Source: an uncultured Clostridia bacterium
GTDB taxonomy: Bacteria > Bacillota > Clostridia > Christensenellales > Aristaeellaceae
Assembly (NCBI GenBank): GCA_946408995.1
Contig: CAMJUL010000005.1
Span: 1-64,000 of the forward strand
DNA: 64,000 bases
Direction: 5' to 3'
The notes below the pieces were generated by a model. The model did no database searches. It saw nothing but the letters and a program-made list of their open reading frames with translations, and was not told the origin of the DNA. Positions 19,994 to 29,358 of the stretch are shown piece by piece. Both the position numbers and the translations under genes were made by a program. Within the stretch, counting starts at the first letter, position 1. Every line of letters begins with the position of its first letter.

Positions 19994-21526
19994 TCAGGAA
20001 CGTTTCAGGTCCGGATGAAGCTGCACAGGGAAAGGAAGAAGGGACAGAACGTCTTTTTCCATATCCACCCCTGGATAGACCTCTTTCAGGCATAGCCCTG
20101 AGGGACACAGTTCAAAGACGCACCTTTCCGTGACGTATAATACCCGCTGTCCGTTCTTTATTGCCCGGTCAGCCGAAAAACTGACGGAACGGACGTTGGA
20201 AACAAATTTAGGAATGACGCCGTTCTGGAGAATGGTGACTTCGTCTTTTTTCCGCTCGATCAAAAGCCCGTGTGTGTTGAATGTCAGGCAGAAAATGACC
20301 GTAGGGGTATTGGCCGTGATATTGGCGAACCCACCGATGCCCGAGAAGGCATCCGGCCCCCGGTGGGAATTGGCATTCCCGAACCGGTCCACTTCAAACG
20401 CCCCCATAAAGCAAATGTTGAGTCCGCCGGAATCATACAAATCAAACTGGTTGGCCATATCATAGACCGACGCGGCGCCGATCATGGCGCCGAAGACGGT
20501 TCCGGACGCGGGAAACCCGCCGATGCCTCCGGATTCGACGGTCAGGGTGATTTTATCCAGGAGGTTGTTCTTCCTGGCATATTTGGCGACCGTTTCCGGA
20601 ATGCCGATGCCGATATTGACGATATCGTCCTCGCGAAGCTCCCGCGCGGCCCTTCGGCCAATGGTGTTGTACGCAGGATTGCTTTTGCTTTTGGCCTGAC
20701 TCAGCTCGTCGATCATCTCCTGCCAGCCCTTCCATTCCTCATAGGGGATCTCAAAGGAACCGGTCAGTGCCTTGAAGGCCACAGGCCTGGTTTCAGGCTC
20801 CGTCACTACAAGTACATCTACCAGGCATCCTGGAATAATGGTGTTGCGGGGCCGGGAAGGCGTGGTTACAAGCCGGTCCACCTGCACGATGACCAGACCA
20901 TGGTTGGCTTTGGCCGCCTGACATATGGACAGGGCGTCCCCGGACATGTACATATCGTCAAAGGAAACATTGCCGAACCGGTCCGCAGCGGTGCCCTTGA
21001 TCAGGGCGACGTTGATAGGCGGCAGCTGGTAGTACAGAAACTCCTCGCCGTCCACCTGGACCAGCTTGCAGAGGGAAGCATCCTTGGAAAGACGGTTGAT
21101 CCCGGGCCCTTCTCGTCTGGGATCCACAAAAATATCCAATCCCACCTTGGAGAGCGCCCCGGGAAGGCCTCCGGCCTGGGCCCGTATGGCGTGGGAAATG
21201 CAGCCAAGGGGGAGATTGTATGCCTCGAACCGGTCTTCCATGACGATTTTTTTGGTTGAAAGCATGGCGCCGAAATGGCCGCAGATCAGTTTTTTGACTG
21301 CGCCTTCCCGGATATATCCCTCCGCGTTTCTGTTTTCATCCCAAACGCCGAATCCTGCGCTTGAGATCAAGGTCAGGTTGTTGGGTTCCCCAAATGAATG
21401 GAACCGTCTGTAAAGCGCTTCGTGAAGCTCCACAGGGTTTTCGATCCCGACAAAGGAGTTCACGCAAATGCAGTCCCCGTTTCGGATCAGTTTGACGGCG
21501 TCGTCGGAAGACAAAATTCTAAACAT
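19994..21526 (-). CDS. Acyl-CoA:acetate/3-ketoacid CoA-transferase (single-chain, class I)
   Basis: Fused alpha/beta architecture; ...NIGIGIPETVAKYA...LTVESGGIGGFPASGTVFGA, catalytic-Glu region TVESG. Confidence 0.87.
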   Translation of the reverse strand: MFRILSSDDAVKLIRNGDCICVNSFVGIENPVELHEALYRRFHSFGEPNNLTLISSAGFGVWDENRNAEGYIREGAVKKLICGHFGAMLSTKKIVMEDRFEAYNLPLGCISHAIRAQAGGLPGALSKVGLDIFVDPRREGPGINRLSKDASLCKLVQVDGEEFLYYQLPPINVALIKGTAADRFGNVSFDDMYMSGDALSICQAAKANHGLVIVQVDRLVTTPSRPRNTIIPGCLVDVLVVTEPETRPVAFKALTGSFEIPYEEWKGWQEMIDELSQAKSKSNPAYNTIGRRAARELREDDIVNIGIGIPETVAKYARKNNLLDKITLTVESGGIGGFPASGTVFGAMIGAASVYDMANQFDLYDSGGLNICFMGAFEVDRFGNANSHRGPDAFSGIGGFANITANTPTVIFCLTFNTHGLLIERKKDEVTILQNGVIPKFVSNVRSVSFSADRAIKNGQRVLYVTERCVFELCPSGLCLKEVYPGVDMEKDVLSLLPFPVQLHPDLKRS

Positions 21527-21730
21527 TGGTTTGTCCTTTCAATAAAGAAACAATCCGGTCCAGGCGCGTTTGCAGGGCTGAAAAAAAGAACCAGTCAACT
21601 ATAGCACGGACTTGAGAAACTGTACAGTTCCTTTTTGAAAACAGGCTTGCGGGATTTGTCTTTCGGGCATATAATAATGTAAAAGACTGTGTCTTGGCAG
21701 ACACAAATCAATAAAAAGAGGAACACACAA

Positions 21731-22099
21731 ATGACCGAACAGTATCGTTCTTTGACTGCATATATCGAGCCCATCAAACGGATGTCGGAAAGCTGTCATG
21801 AGGGCTGGAGCAGAGAGGGGGACTCCGCCCTGGTCCATTCCTTTGCCGATACCTTCCATGATTTTGTAAATGAGCGGACGGATCTGCGTCTGGATTATTA
21901 CCGGGATATCCTGGCCCAGAACGGGATCGTGACAGACCGGCTGGACGAGGCGGACGTTTCCTCCAAAGACGCCGTCTGCGTGCTTGCAATGATGTTCGCG
22001 GCGGTACGCGCGGAACGCTTCTGCGATGGATTTTTGCTGGAAAATTGCAAGAACGGCACCATCGTACGCTGGCTTGAGCGTCTCAAAAGCCTGGATTGA
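21731..22099 (+). CDS. Small uncharacterised protein (DUF6508-like guess)
   Basis: MTEQYRSLTAYIEPIKRMSESCHEGW...VRWLERLKSLD; preceded by TTGCGG-17-TATAAT (21647-21675). Confidence 0.65.
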   Translation: MTEQYRSLTAYIEPIKRMSESCHEGWSREGDSALVHSFADTFHDFVNERTDLRLDYYRDILAQNGIVTDRLDEADVSSKDAVCVLAMMFAAVRAERFCDGFLLENCKNGTIVRWLERLKSLD

Positions 22100-22112
22100 A
22101 CCGGAGGCAGGT

Positions 22113-23231
22113 TCAGGATCGCTCCTGATGCGGGTCCACCCAGGTAACGCTGCCGGCGGCCGCTCTTTTCTGATCCTCATCCGAGGCGGCGTAATGGGAA
22201 CGGGTCGTATTGACATTGGAATGCCCAAGACTTGCGGCCACAAGATAGATATCGCCTGTCTCCCTGTACAGATTTGTACCGTAAGTGGAACGCAGTTTGT
22301 GGGGGCTGAGTCGCTTTTTGAGCGGCGCGGCACAGGAGGCGTATTTCTTGACCAGATCCTGAAGTGCGCGCGCGCTGATGCGCTTTCTTTGCGTAGAGAG
22401 GAACAAGGCGTTCTCATGTCCGGGAAACGGTTCGATTTCCTTCCGCTGGCGGTAATACGCCTCAAGTGCGTCCCGGACCTGGTCGTTAAAATATAAAATC
22501 ACCTGATTTCCGCCTTTCCGGGTCACGACAAATCCCTTGCTGTCCAAATCTACATCGTCCATATCCAGGCCGATCAACTCGCTTGCCCGGATCCCGGTCC
22601 CGACCAGCATACAAATAATGGCCATATCCCTGAGCCGGGTGTTGTTCAGGTATTTTTTTTGCCTTTCGCTCAGACCTTCTCCACTGTATACCGTATCCAG
22701 CATCCGGCTGACTTCCTCCCGGTCCAGATAGACAATGGGCTTTTCACGGATCTTGGGCATGGCTATTTTCTCTGTGACGTTCTGTCGGATGTATTCGTGT
22801 GTATACAGGTATTTATAAAAGGACCGGATGGCAGATAGTTTTCTGGCAATGGATACATCCTGATTGGTGGTAAATTCCGGAAGCGCCTCCTGATCCTCAA
22901 ACAGCGCGTCCGAGCCGTAATCCGGCTTGACGTATAAACGAAGGTATTCCTGATACATCTCCAAATCCCGCAGGGTGACTTTTTCCAGGTCCGAAGCCGT
23001 AAAACCGTCCGGCTTGAGATGACCAAAGGGAGGACGCTCAAGCACCAGGTAAAAGAAGAACGTCCGCAGATCATGCACATAGCCGAGCCTGGTCAGCGGC
23101 GTCGTTGTCGACAGAATGGAACGGATATAGTCATGGCAAAGTGGCGGAAGTTCCCGGAGGATCTCCGTTACCTGTCGCTGGATTTTTTGTCTGTGGGCTT
23201 CCTGATAGCTCAAAGGGCTTTTGCCGGCCAT
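22113..23231 (-). CDS. Tyrosine-type site-specific recombinase/integrase
   Basis: SAM-like N-terminus; LVGTGIRASELIGLDMDDVD, PHKLRSTYGTNLY, LGHSNVNTTRSHYA (R..HxxR..H..Y). Confidence 0.92.
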   Translation of the reverse strand: MAGKSPLSYQEAHRQKIQRQVTEILRELPPLCHDYIRSILSTTTPLTRLGYVHDLRTFFFYLVLERPPFGHLKPDGFTASDLEKVTLRDLEMYQEYLRLYVKPDYGSDALFEDQEALPEFTTNQDVSIARKLSAIRSFYKYLYTHEYIRQNVTEKIAMPKIREKPIVYLDREEVSRMLDTVYSGEGLSERQKKYLNNTRLRDMAIICMLVGTGIRASELIGLDMDDVDLDSKGFVVTRKGGNQVILYFNDQVRDALEAYYRQRKEIEPFPGHENALFLSTQRKRISARALQDLVKKYASCAAPLKKRLSPHKLRSTYGTNLYRETGDIYLVAASLGHSNVNTTRSHYAASDEDQKRAAAGSVTWVDPHQERS

Positions 23232-23317
23232 AAGCATGGACCTCCGATGGTTGAATCAATCCGGATTAAAACCACTGCCGGATGCTTTTAGTATACTCCC
23301 CCTGCTTTCGGATGTCA

Positions 23318-23351
23318 ATCTCTGCCGAAAAGTGACATTTTCGGCAGAGAT
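23318..23351. repeat. Perfect 14-6-14 inverted repeat upstream of the recombinase
   Basis: ATCTCTGCCGAAAA-GTGACA-TTTTCGGCAGAGAT. Confidence 0.95.
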
Positions 23352-23352
23352 A
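23334..23352. repeat. Direct repeat copy 1 (second arm of the palindrome)
   Basis: GACATTTTCGGCAGAGATA; partner at 23693-23711 differs at one base. Confidence 0.9.
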
Positions 23353-23692
23353 TAGAATGATTCCCCCCCTTTCCAGATTCCGTGAAATCGCGCCGATGGT
23401 CTGGCGTCACCGCACGCCTCTTTGATCATCGCAGGATTTCGATAAGTCCGATGTGTTCAAGACGCTTCTCTCCGGTACGGCATCCCGATCAGAAAATCCT
23501 TTTTCCTGTTTTCAATAGGATTATTCGTACAGCCACACAAAAACAGGCCGTTTTTCGTTCATGGTCCTTTTCATCTGGTTCAGGGGGCTTGAAAGGTCTT
23601 TTTGCATTTTCTTTCAATTTGTCAAAAGAAGGATGCCTTGCAAGGTGTACCGGATCCTTCCCCTCCCGGTTTTCTTGCAGGATGCCTCCCTT

Positions 23693-23711
23693 GATATTTT
23701 CGGCAGAGATA
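23693..23711. repeat. Direct repeat copy 2
   Basis: GATATTTTCGGCAGAGATA. Confidence 0.9.
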
Positions 23712-23762
23712 GGGATTTGCTCCTCCCCCTTCCATGCGCCGCGAAAGATTCGATCTTCGGAA

Positions 23763-23791
23763 TTGACCTTTTCTTTCTGAACAGGTATAAT
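23763..23791 (+). promoter_or_regulatory. Strong sigma-A promoter for the PRTase/deaminase unit
   Basis: TTGACC - 17 bp - TATAAT. Confidence 0.75.
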
Positions 23792-23841
23792 GATATCAAT
23801 CGCTTCCACGCGTCTGAACACATAAACCGGAGGGATGTAAA

Positions 23842-24483
23842 ATGGCCATTCAGCTTTTTGATATGCCCAGTGTTGACGGGAGTCTTCCTTTCCGCGCGGC
23901 AAGGGGGCATTTTGCGACCAGCCACAGTCATGTCAATTATTATATCGACCTGACGATGACAAAGCATCGTTTGTCCGAGGCAAGGCTTGCCGCCAGAATC
24001 CTTTGCAGCAAGTATCAGTCCTCTACCATTATTGACACCATTCTTTGTCTGGATGGGACGGAGGTTCTCGGCGCGTGCCTTGCCAGCGCTCTTTCGGAAG
24101 CGGGCTACATGAATATGAATGCCCACAGAACCATTTATGTGCTTACGCCGGAACATACCTCCGGAAGTCAGCTGATTTTCCGCGACAACACGGCCCCGAT
24201 GATCGTCGGCAAGCATGTTTTGGTGCTCTCCTCCTCTGTTACCACCGGCTATACGGCCCAGGCCGCAGTTGAAGCCATTCGTTATTATAACGGCATCACG
24301 GTCGGGATCAGCGCCATTTATTCTTATCTGGATCAATGCGAGGGGTTCCCGGTGATGAGCATCTTCAATACCCGGGACAATCTTCCGGATTATATGACCT
24401 GTTCCTCACATGACTGTCCCCTTTGCAAAGCGGGCAAAAAGCTGGACGGCATGATAAACAGTCATGGCATTTCCACTTTCTGA
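23842..24483 (+). CDS. Phosphoribosyltransferase-family protein (orotate PRTase-like)
   Basis: Type I PRTase-like core; PRPP-loop region HVLVLSSSVTTGYTAQAAVEAIRYYNG; C-terminal CSSHDCPLCKAGKKLD. Confidence 0.75.
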   Translation: MAIQLFDMPSVDGSLPFRAARGHFATSHSHVNYYIDLTMTKHRLSEARLAARILCSKYQSSTIIDTILCLDGTEVLGACLASALSEAGYMNMNAHRTIYVLTPEHTSGSQLIFRDNTAPMIVGKHVLVLSSSVTTGYTAQAAVEAIRYYNGITVGISAIYSYLDQCEGFPVMSIFNTRDNLPDYMTCSSHDCPLCKAGKKLDGMINSHGISTF

Positions 24484-24546
24484 CGGAACATCCCGGCTTT
24501 GAAAAAAGCCGGTTTTCGCTTTTATAGTGAGGTGGGAGGTTCCGTC

Positions 24547-27048
24547 ATGGCATACTTTGGACAGTTTTATCTGGACAAGGAAAAGGATCTGATCGTTGAC
24601 CTGTATATGGAAGACGGTACGCTTTCCTATGTACTGAGTACGCCAAATCATCATACAGGCAATCTGATCACCAACCTTGCGTCGCTCTGCGGGCTTCCGC
24701 TGAGTCTGGATGCGGCTGGAATGAAAACCATCCGGGGCACAATCCCATGCTATGTTGACGGAAACGGCAGGAGGATCTACATTTTCCGTCTCCGGGATAC
24801 AAAAATCGCAAATATCTTTCCGGATGGAACCGTTGAACGGAAAGCGACGATCCCTGCCATTTCCAAAACGCTGATGAGCCAGACCAAGGATTATCACCTT
24901 GATTTTTACAAAACCGTGGTCAAGGCCTGGATACGTGAGGACTGCAAATTCAGGACGGATCTTCACACGCATATGAACGCCAATCTGTCTCCGGATCTCC
25001 TGATCGCACTGGGGATCTGCCATCAGATCGGCTATCCGCTGTACTACATTAAAAAGCTCGGGCTGAAAGTGACGGAGGCGCAGGCTCGTCTTCTGGCGCA
25101 GCGCAGGGCGGAAGCCGAAAAACGGATCAGGCTTTCTACCGCGCTGACCGGGAAAAACCTGGAGAGGCGCATCGATGATCATACGCTTCTCAATTTTGCT
25201 TCGCTCCTCCTTGAGGAGCCCGCCAACGCCCTTTGGAATATCAGACGCATTCGGGCATCGCTTGCCATTTTAAAAGACGGACAGGCTGTTTTTACCAACC
25301 TTGAGAAGGTCTATCTGTACCGGTATGTATTTACAAAAGGGACTCCTGCTCCGGACCGCTATTTGCTGAAAGGGGATGCGGAATCCGTGGGGCGTCCCGC
25401 CTTCCCCATGCTGGATCCCGCGTTGCTCCCGGATGAAGATATCCTGAACGCCGTACGCCGGATCCAGCAGGACCGTGGCCATCCCGTCTTCGGGAGCAAT
25501 ACGCTGTTTGAGGACAAGCTTCTTTGGATCGCCCGATCCTGCGCCAAATGCTGCCTGAAGTATATTGAGATTTCGGATACCTCCCTGGTCAAACAGGAGC
25601 AGGCCTTTGAAACCCTCCGGCAGGTCCACAGGGTCATGCCTGCGATCACCCGGGAAACGGGCGTTCTGATCCGTTTGCTTGCCGCCGTAAGAAGGATCCC
25701 GCTGACCCTTGTCAAGGACCAGGTGCCCAATGCGGATTATATCCTGGAAAACCTGAGTGTGCTTCGCGCTGTCGCGCCGGACCCCTACGTTGCAGGCAGC
25801 GATATCATCGGAGAAGAAATCAATGACATTCGGGAAATGCGTCCTGTGATCGAGGCCATGGTGCGGATCGCGCGGGAGATCCCCGGGTTCGTCATCCGGA
25901 TTCACGCGGGTGAAAACGATTCCCTGCGGGACAACGTGGAAGGCAGTATCACCTGCGTGCTGGACGCGCTCGCACCCGGGCAGCCTGTGCCCAGGATCCG
26001 GATCGGGCATGGCCTGTACACTGCGAATCTGGCCTCGGCGAAAGGCCAGAAATTGATGGAATTGATCCGAAAATGCGGCGCGGTTCTTGAATTTCAGATC
26101 ACCTCCAACGTACGCCTGAACAATCTGAGCAATCTGAGCCGCCATCCGCTGCGGAAATACCTGCAGGATGGCATTCTGTGCGTGCAGGGGACGGACGGAG
26201 GTGCCATTTACGGGACGGATTCCATCGACGAACAGCTCGCCCTTGGAAACCTTTTGAACCTGACCCAGACAGAACAAATGCAGATGCGTTCTGCGGAGGA
26301 CAGGATCCTCGCCCAAAGTCTTAAGGATTTCGAGGATAAACAAGCCGCCGTCTCCGGGAAATCGACCGGAGAATGGATCGAGGAACTGCGCTCACGGCTG
26401 GGATCCCTTCCTTCCTCTTGCAGCACACTTGAGTCCGGAGAAAGCAAGCTGGACAGCGCCAGGGTTCTTTCCGATGCTGTCTCCCCTCTCCCCGCCGAAG
26501 GCATTCCCCTGATGATCGTGGGGGGAAGCTTTAACAGCTCCGGAAGAGCGTCTCGAATTCGCCCCGGAGAGGCCGAATTGATCCGTCAGATCTTGGACCA
26601 CGTGGATCCTGAAAAGGTTTTTCTGGTCCTTGGGCACACATTGAGCGGTCAGGAGAAGCTCTTTCACGCCCTGAACCGGGGCAGACTGCGGGAGTGGGCT
26701 TTTGTTCCCTCAAGAATCACCGAAAAGGAAGCGAAAACCCTGCGTGACAGCGGAGTTGGCATCCGGATCGCCATCGAGCCTACGGCCATGGGGGTCTACA
26801 AAAGCGTTTCCTATGAAATATTCAAGCGAAGAGCTTCCGTTCTGATGGCGTTTGACGGGAATTCGGCAGGCTGCAACATGATCCAGGAAGCCAGAAACGG
26901 CAAAGGGAAGTGCGCCATTTTGGTCAGCGGACGTTCCCGTTTGCTCCGTTCCAAAGCCAACACCCTCGAAGGCTATGTCTCGCTTTGGGATACCGGCGTG
27001 CAGGCCGTTTCAAAGGTCCTTGAAGCGCTCGAACAAAACCGATCATAA
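24547..27048 (+). CDS. Adenosine deaminase-like metallohydrolase with N-terminal extension and C-terminal Rossmann/SLOG-like domain
   Basis: TDLHTHMNANL, RIHAGENDS, RIGHGLYTAN, QITSNVRL, QGTDGGAIYGTD match ADA active-site motifs; ~180 aa C-terminus MIVGGSFNSSG...VLMAFDGNSAGCNMIQEARNGKGKCAILVSG. Confidence 0.75.
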   Translation: MAYFGQFYLDKEKDLIVDLYMEDGTLSYVLSTPNHHTGNLITNLASLCGLPLSLDAAGMKTIRGTIPCYVDGNGRRIYIFRLRDTKIANIFPDGTVERKATIPAISKTLMSQTKDYHLDFYKTVVKAWIREDCKFRTDLHTHMNANLSPDLLIALGICHQIGYPLYYIKKLGLKVTEAQARLLAQRRAEAEKRIRLSTALTGKNLERRIDDHTLLNFASLLLEEPANALWNIRRIRASLAILKDGQAVFTNLEKVYLYRYVFTKGTPAPDRYLLKGDAESVGRPAFPMLDPALLPDEDILNAVRRIQQDRGHPVFGSNTLFEDKLLWIARSCAKCCLKYIEISDTSLVKQEQAFETLRQVHRVMPAITRETGVLIRLLAAVRRIPLTLVKDQVPNADYILENLSVLRAVAPDPYVAGSDIIGEEINDIREMRPVIEAMVRIAREIPGFVIRIHAGENDSLRDNVEGSITCVLDALAPGQPVPRIRIGHGLYTANLASAKGQKLMELIRKCGAVLEFQITSNVRLNNLSNLSRHPLRKYLQDGILCVQGTDGGAIYGTDSIDEQLALGNLLNLTQTEQMQMRSAEDRILAQSLKDFEDKQAAVSGKSTGEWIEELRSRLGSLPSSCSTLESGESKLDSARVLSDAVSPLPAEGIPLMIVGGSFNSSGRASRIRPGEAELIRQILDHVDPEKVFLVLGHTLSGQEKLFHALNRGRLREWAFVPSRITEKEAKTLRDSGVGIRIAIEPTAMGVYKSVSYEIFKRRASVLMAFDGNSAGCNMIQEARNGKGKCAILVSGRSRLLRSKANTLEGYVSLWDTGVQAVSKVLEALEQNRS

Positions 27049-27077
27049 AAAAAGTCATACAAAAAAGGAGGCAGCCT

Positions 27078-28100
27078 ATGAAAAAGGCGTTATTCATCGG
27101 CGGGACCGGCACCATCAGCATGGCGATCACAAAAAGACTGTCCAAGGATCCTCAGTGGCAGCTTTTTCTGATCAACAGGGGCCGACGGCTTGAGGAGATT
27201 CCTGAAAATGTAACGGTCATACAGGCAGACATCAATGATGAGGAAACGGTCAGGAACGCGTTGGACGGGCTCACATTTGACTCCGTCTGTGATTTCATCG
27301 CATTTGTTCCCCAGCAGCTGGAAAGAGATATCCGGCTTTTCGAGGGAAAAACCAGGCAGCTGATGCTTATCAGCTCCGCTTCCGCATATCACAAGCCTGT
27401 TCGGGATTACCGGATTACAGAAGGAACTTCCCTGGCCAATCCGTATTGGGAATACTCCAGGAACAAAATCGCCTGTGAAGCGCTTTTGATGAAAGCCTAC
27501 CGGGATAAGGGACTTCCTGTGACCATCATCCGTCCCAGCCATACCTATGACAATCGCTCCGTTCCCGTAGGCGTTCACGGGGACAAAGGACCCTGGCAGG
27601 TGATTCGGAGGATACTGGACAACAAACCCGTTTTGATTCCGGGAGACGGGACCTCTCTTTGGACCGTCACTTATAACGAAGACTTTGCGAAAGGGTTTAT
27701 CGGACTGATGGCGAATCCGCACGCGATCGGTGAAGCCTTCCATATCACCTCCGATGAGGCACTGACTTGGAACCAGATCCATGAAACCATCGCTGCCATC
27801 CTTGGACGTACCCTAATCCCCTGCCATGTGTCCTCGGACTTTCTTGCAGAGACCGCGCCTTACGATTATCGCGGTTCCTTACTTGGTGACAAGGCTTGTT
27901 CCGTTGTCTTTGACTGCACCAAGCTCAAGCGGGCTATCCCGGGGTATCAGGCGGATATCCGCTTTGAGCAGGGCGCTGCCATAGCCCTGGAGAACATTCT
28001 GGCCCATCCGGAACTCCAGACCCCGGACCCCGAATTTGACGCCTGGACGGATCGTGTGATTTGCGCGCTTGACACAGCAAAGAAGACCCTTCTTGGCTGA
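27078..28100 (+). CDS. NAD-dependent epimerase/SDR family oxidoreductase
   Basis: MKKALFIGGTGTISMAITKRL Rossmann motif; ISSASAY; YSRNK. Confidence 0.85.
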   Translation: MKKALFIGGTGTISMAITKRLSKDPQWQLFLINRGRRLEEIPENVTVIQADINDEETVRNALDGLTFDSVCDFIAFVPQQLERDIRLFEGKTRQLMLISSASAYHKPVRDYRITEGTSLANPYWEYSRNKIACEALLMKAYRDKGLPVTIIRPSHTYDNRSVPVGVHGDKGPWQVIRRILDNKPVLIPGDGTSLWTVTYNEDFAKGFIGLMANPHAIGEAFHITSDEALTWNQIHETIAAILGRTLIPCHVSSDFLAETAPYDYRGSLLGDKACSVVFDCTKLKRAIPGYQADIRFEQGAAIALENILAHPELQTPDPEFDAWTDRVICALDTAKKTLLG

Positions 28101-28105
28101 ACCCA

Positions 28106-28147
28106 AAACAGCCTGCCGTTCTTTCTGGGGGACGGCAGGCTGTTTTT
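28106..28147. terminator. Bidirectional terminator between convergent genes
   Basis: AAAACAGCCTGCCGT...ACGGCAGGCTGTTTTT. Confidence 0.85.
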
Positions 28148-28160
28148 GAGTTGTCTTTTT

Positions 28161-29339
28161 TTATTTTCTTTCTTCCGGATCTCCTGCCGTGTATTTCTTG
28201 GCGACCTCACGAACGATCCCCTGCATCGCGTCCATCTTTTTCATCATATCCTTCGCAAGGGCGATTTGACAGCGCGCGCGGACAAGATTATGATCCTGAT
28301 AATGGATATGGAAATACTTGTCTCCGGTGATATAATCGTCCAAAAAACGGGCTGCCAGTTCGCAAGCCAGGCAAAAACAGCTGTTTGCCAGGGAGAAGAT
28401 CTCCGTGTCGGTCAGCTTGGAAGCGGTCTTTTGCAGAAAGCCCTCGGCAAAGGCCCAAAAAACATTCAAATCCAGGCCTGCACGCGCCGTATCCCGGGAA
28501 TCCTCCTCTACATAATTGGCAGAAAACCGGACCGCGTCTCCAAAGTCATGTCCGACAAGCCCAGGCATGACAGTATCCAGATCAATGACTACAAGCGGTT
28601 TTCTGGTCTGCTCGTCAAACAGGACATTGTTTATTTTGGTGTCGTTATGGGTGACCCGCAGAGGCAGACGGCCCTGCGTATACAGGTCGGTCAGCAGACA
28701 GGCCTGGTCCTGGACCTTCAGGAGGTAGTCAATTTCCTCCCTGGCCGTCTGGGCCCTTCCGATCGGATCCTGCCGGATGTCCGAAATCAGGGTCTGATAC
28801 CGTTTGCGGGTGTTGTGAAAATCGGGAATGGTATAATGCAGGGTGCCGGGATCATAGTCAGAGAGCATCATCTGAAATTGTCCAAAGGCCTTGCCGGCGT
28901 CCCGGACCATTTCAAGATCCTTGCAGGCACTGAAAGTCAGGGAAGGGATATAGTTGCACATCCGCCAAAATCCGCCGTCTTCTTCGGACAGATAGTTGGT
29001 GCCTTCAACTGTCCTGTAGTAGTGAAGGCAGAGCTTGGTTGGCTGCTGTTTGTGAATGTATTCGGTGACGTTATCGATGTTCTCCATCAGGAAAACAGGT
29101 TCCCGGAAAGCGTAGGTGTTGATCTTCTGGACAAGATAGCTCTTGATCCTTGCCATGTGGTTTTCATCAGAAAGGATGTAGTTGACTTTATAGGTGTGGT
29201 TCACATTGCCGACTTTAATCTCTTCATAGCTAAGGAAAGGAGCATTGATCCCGAATTGTCTTCCAACGCGCTGCAGGGTTTCAGCCATCATGGGGTCTTT
29301 GCTCAGCGGAATGCTCATGGAAGCAAGTTCCTCCTTCAT
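28161..29339 (-). CDS. Aminoglycoside-phosphotransferase-fold kinase (N-acetylhexosamine 1-kinase-like)
   Basis: RVTHNDTKINNVLFDEQTRKPLVVIDLDTVMPGLVGHDFGDAVRF. Confidence 0.78.
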   Translation of the reverse strand: MKEELASMSIPLSKDPMMAETLQRVGRQFGINAPFLSYEEIKVGNVNHTYKVNYILSDENHMARIKSYLVQKINTYAFREPVFLMENIDNVTEYIHKQQPTKLCLHYYRTVEGTNYLSEEDGGFWRMCNYIPSLTFSACKDLEMVRDAGKAFGQFQMMLSDYDPGTLHYTIPDFHNTRKRYQTLISDIRQDPIGRAQTAREEIDYLLKVQDQACLLTDLYTQGRLPLRVTHNDTKINNVLFDEQTRKPLVVIDLDTVMPGLVGHDFGDAVRFSANYVEEDSRDTARAGLDLNVFWAFAEGFLQKTASKLTDTEIFSLANSCFCLACELAARFLDDYITGDKYFHIHYQDHNLVRARCQIALAKDMMKKMDAMQGIVREVAKKYTAGDPEERK

Positions 29340-29358
29340 CAGTCCGAAACGGGAGCGA

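Noticed and set aside
23318-23351. Ordinary intrinsic terminator
   Set aside because: The hairpin is not followed by a T-tract on either strand and no gene ends there.
23353-23841. Coding genes in ORFs 23382..23780 +, 23489..23902 - and 23561..23953 +
   Set aside because: Compositionally implausible translations without motifs, overlapping each other and the promoter of the PRTase gene.
23842-27048. Complete RADAR defence system
   Set aside because: No RdrA-like ATPase is adjacent; neighbours are an SDR gene and a recombinase. Only the deaminase resemblance is kept, as a hypothesis.
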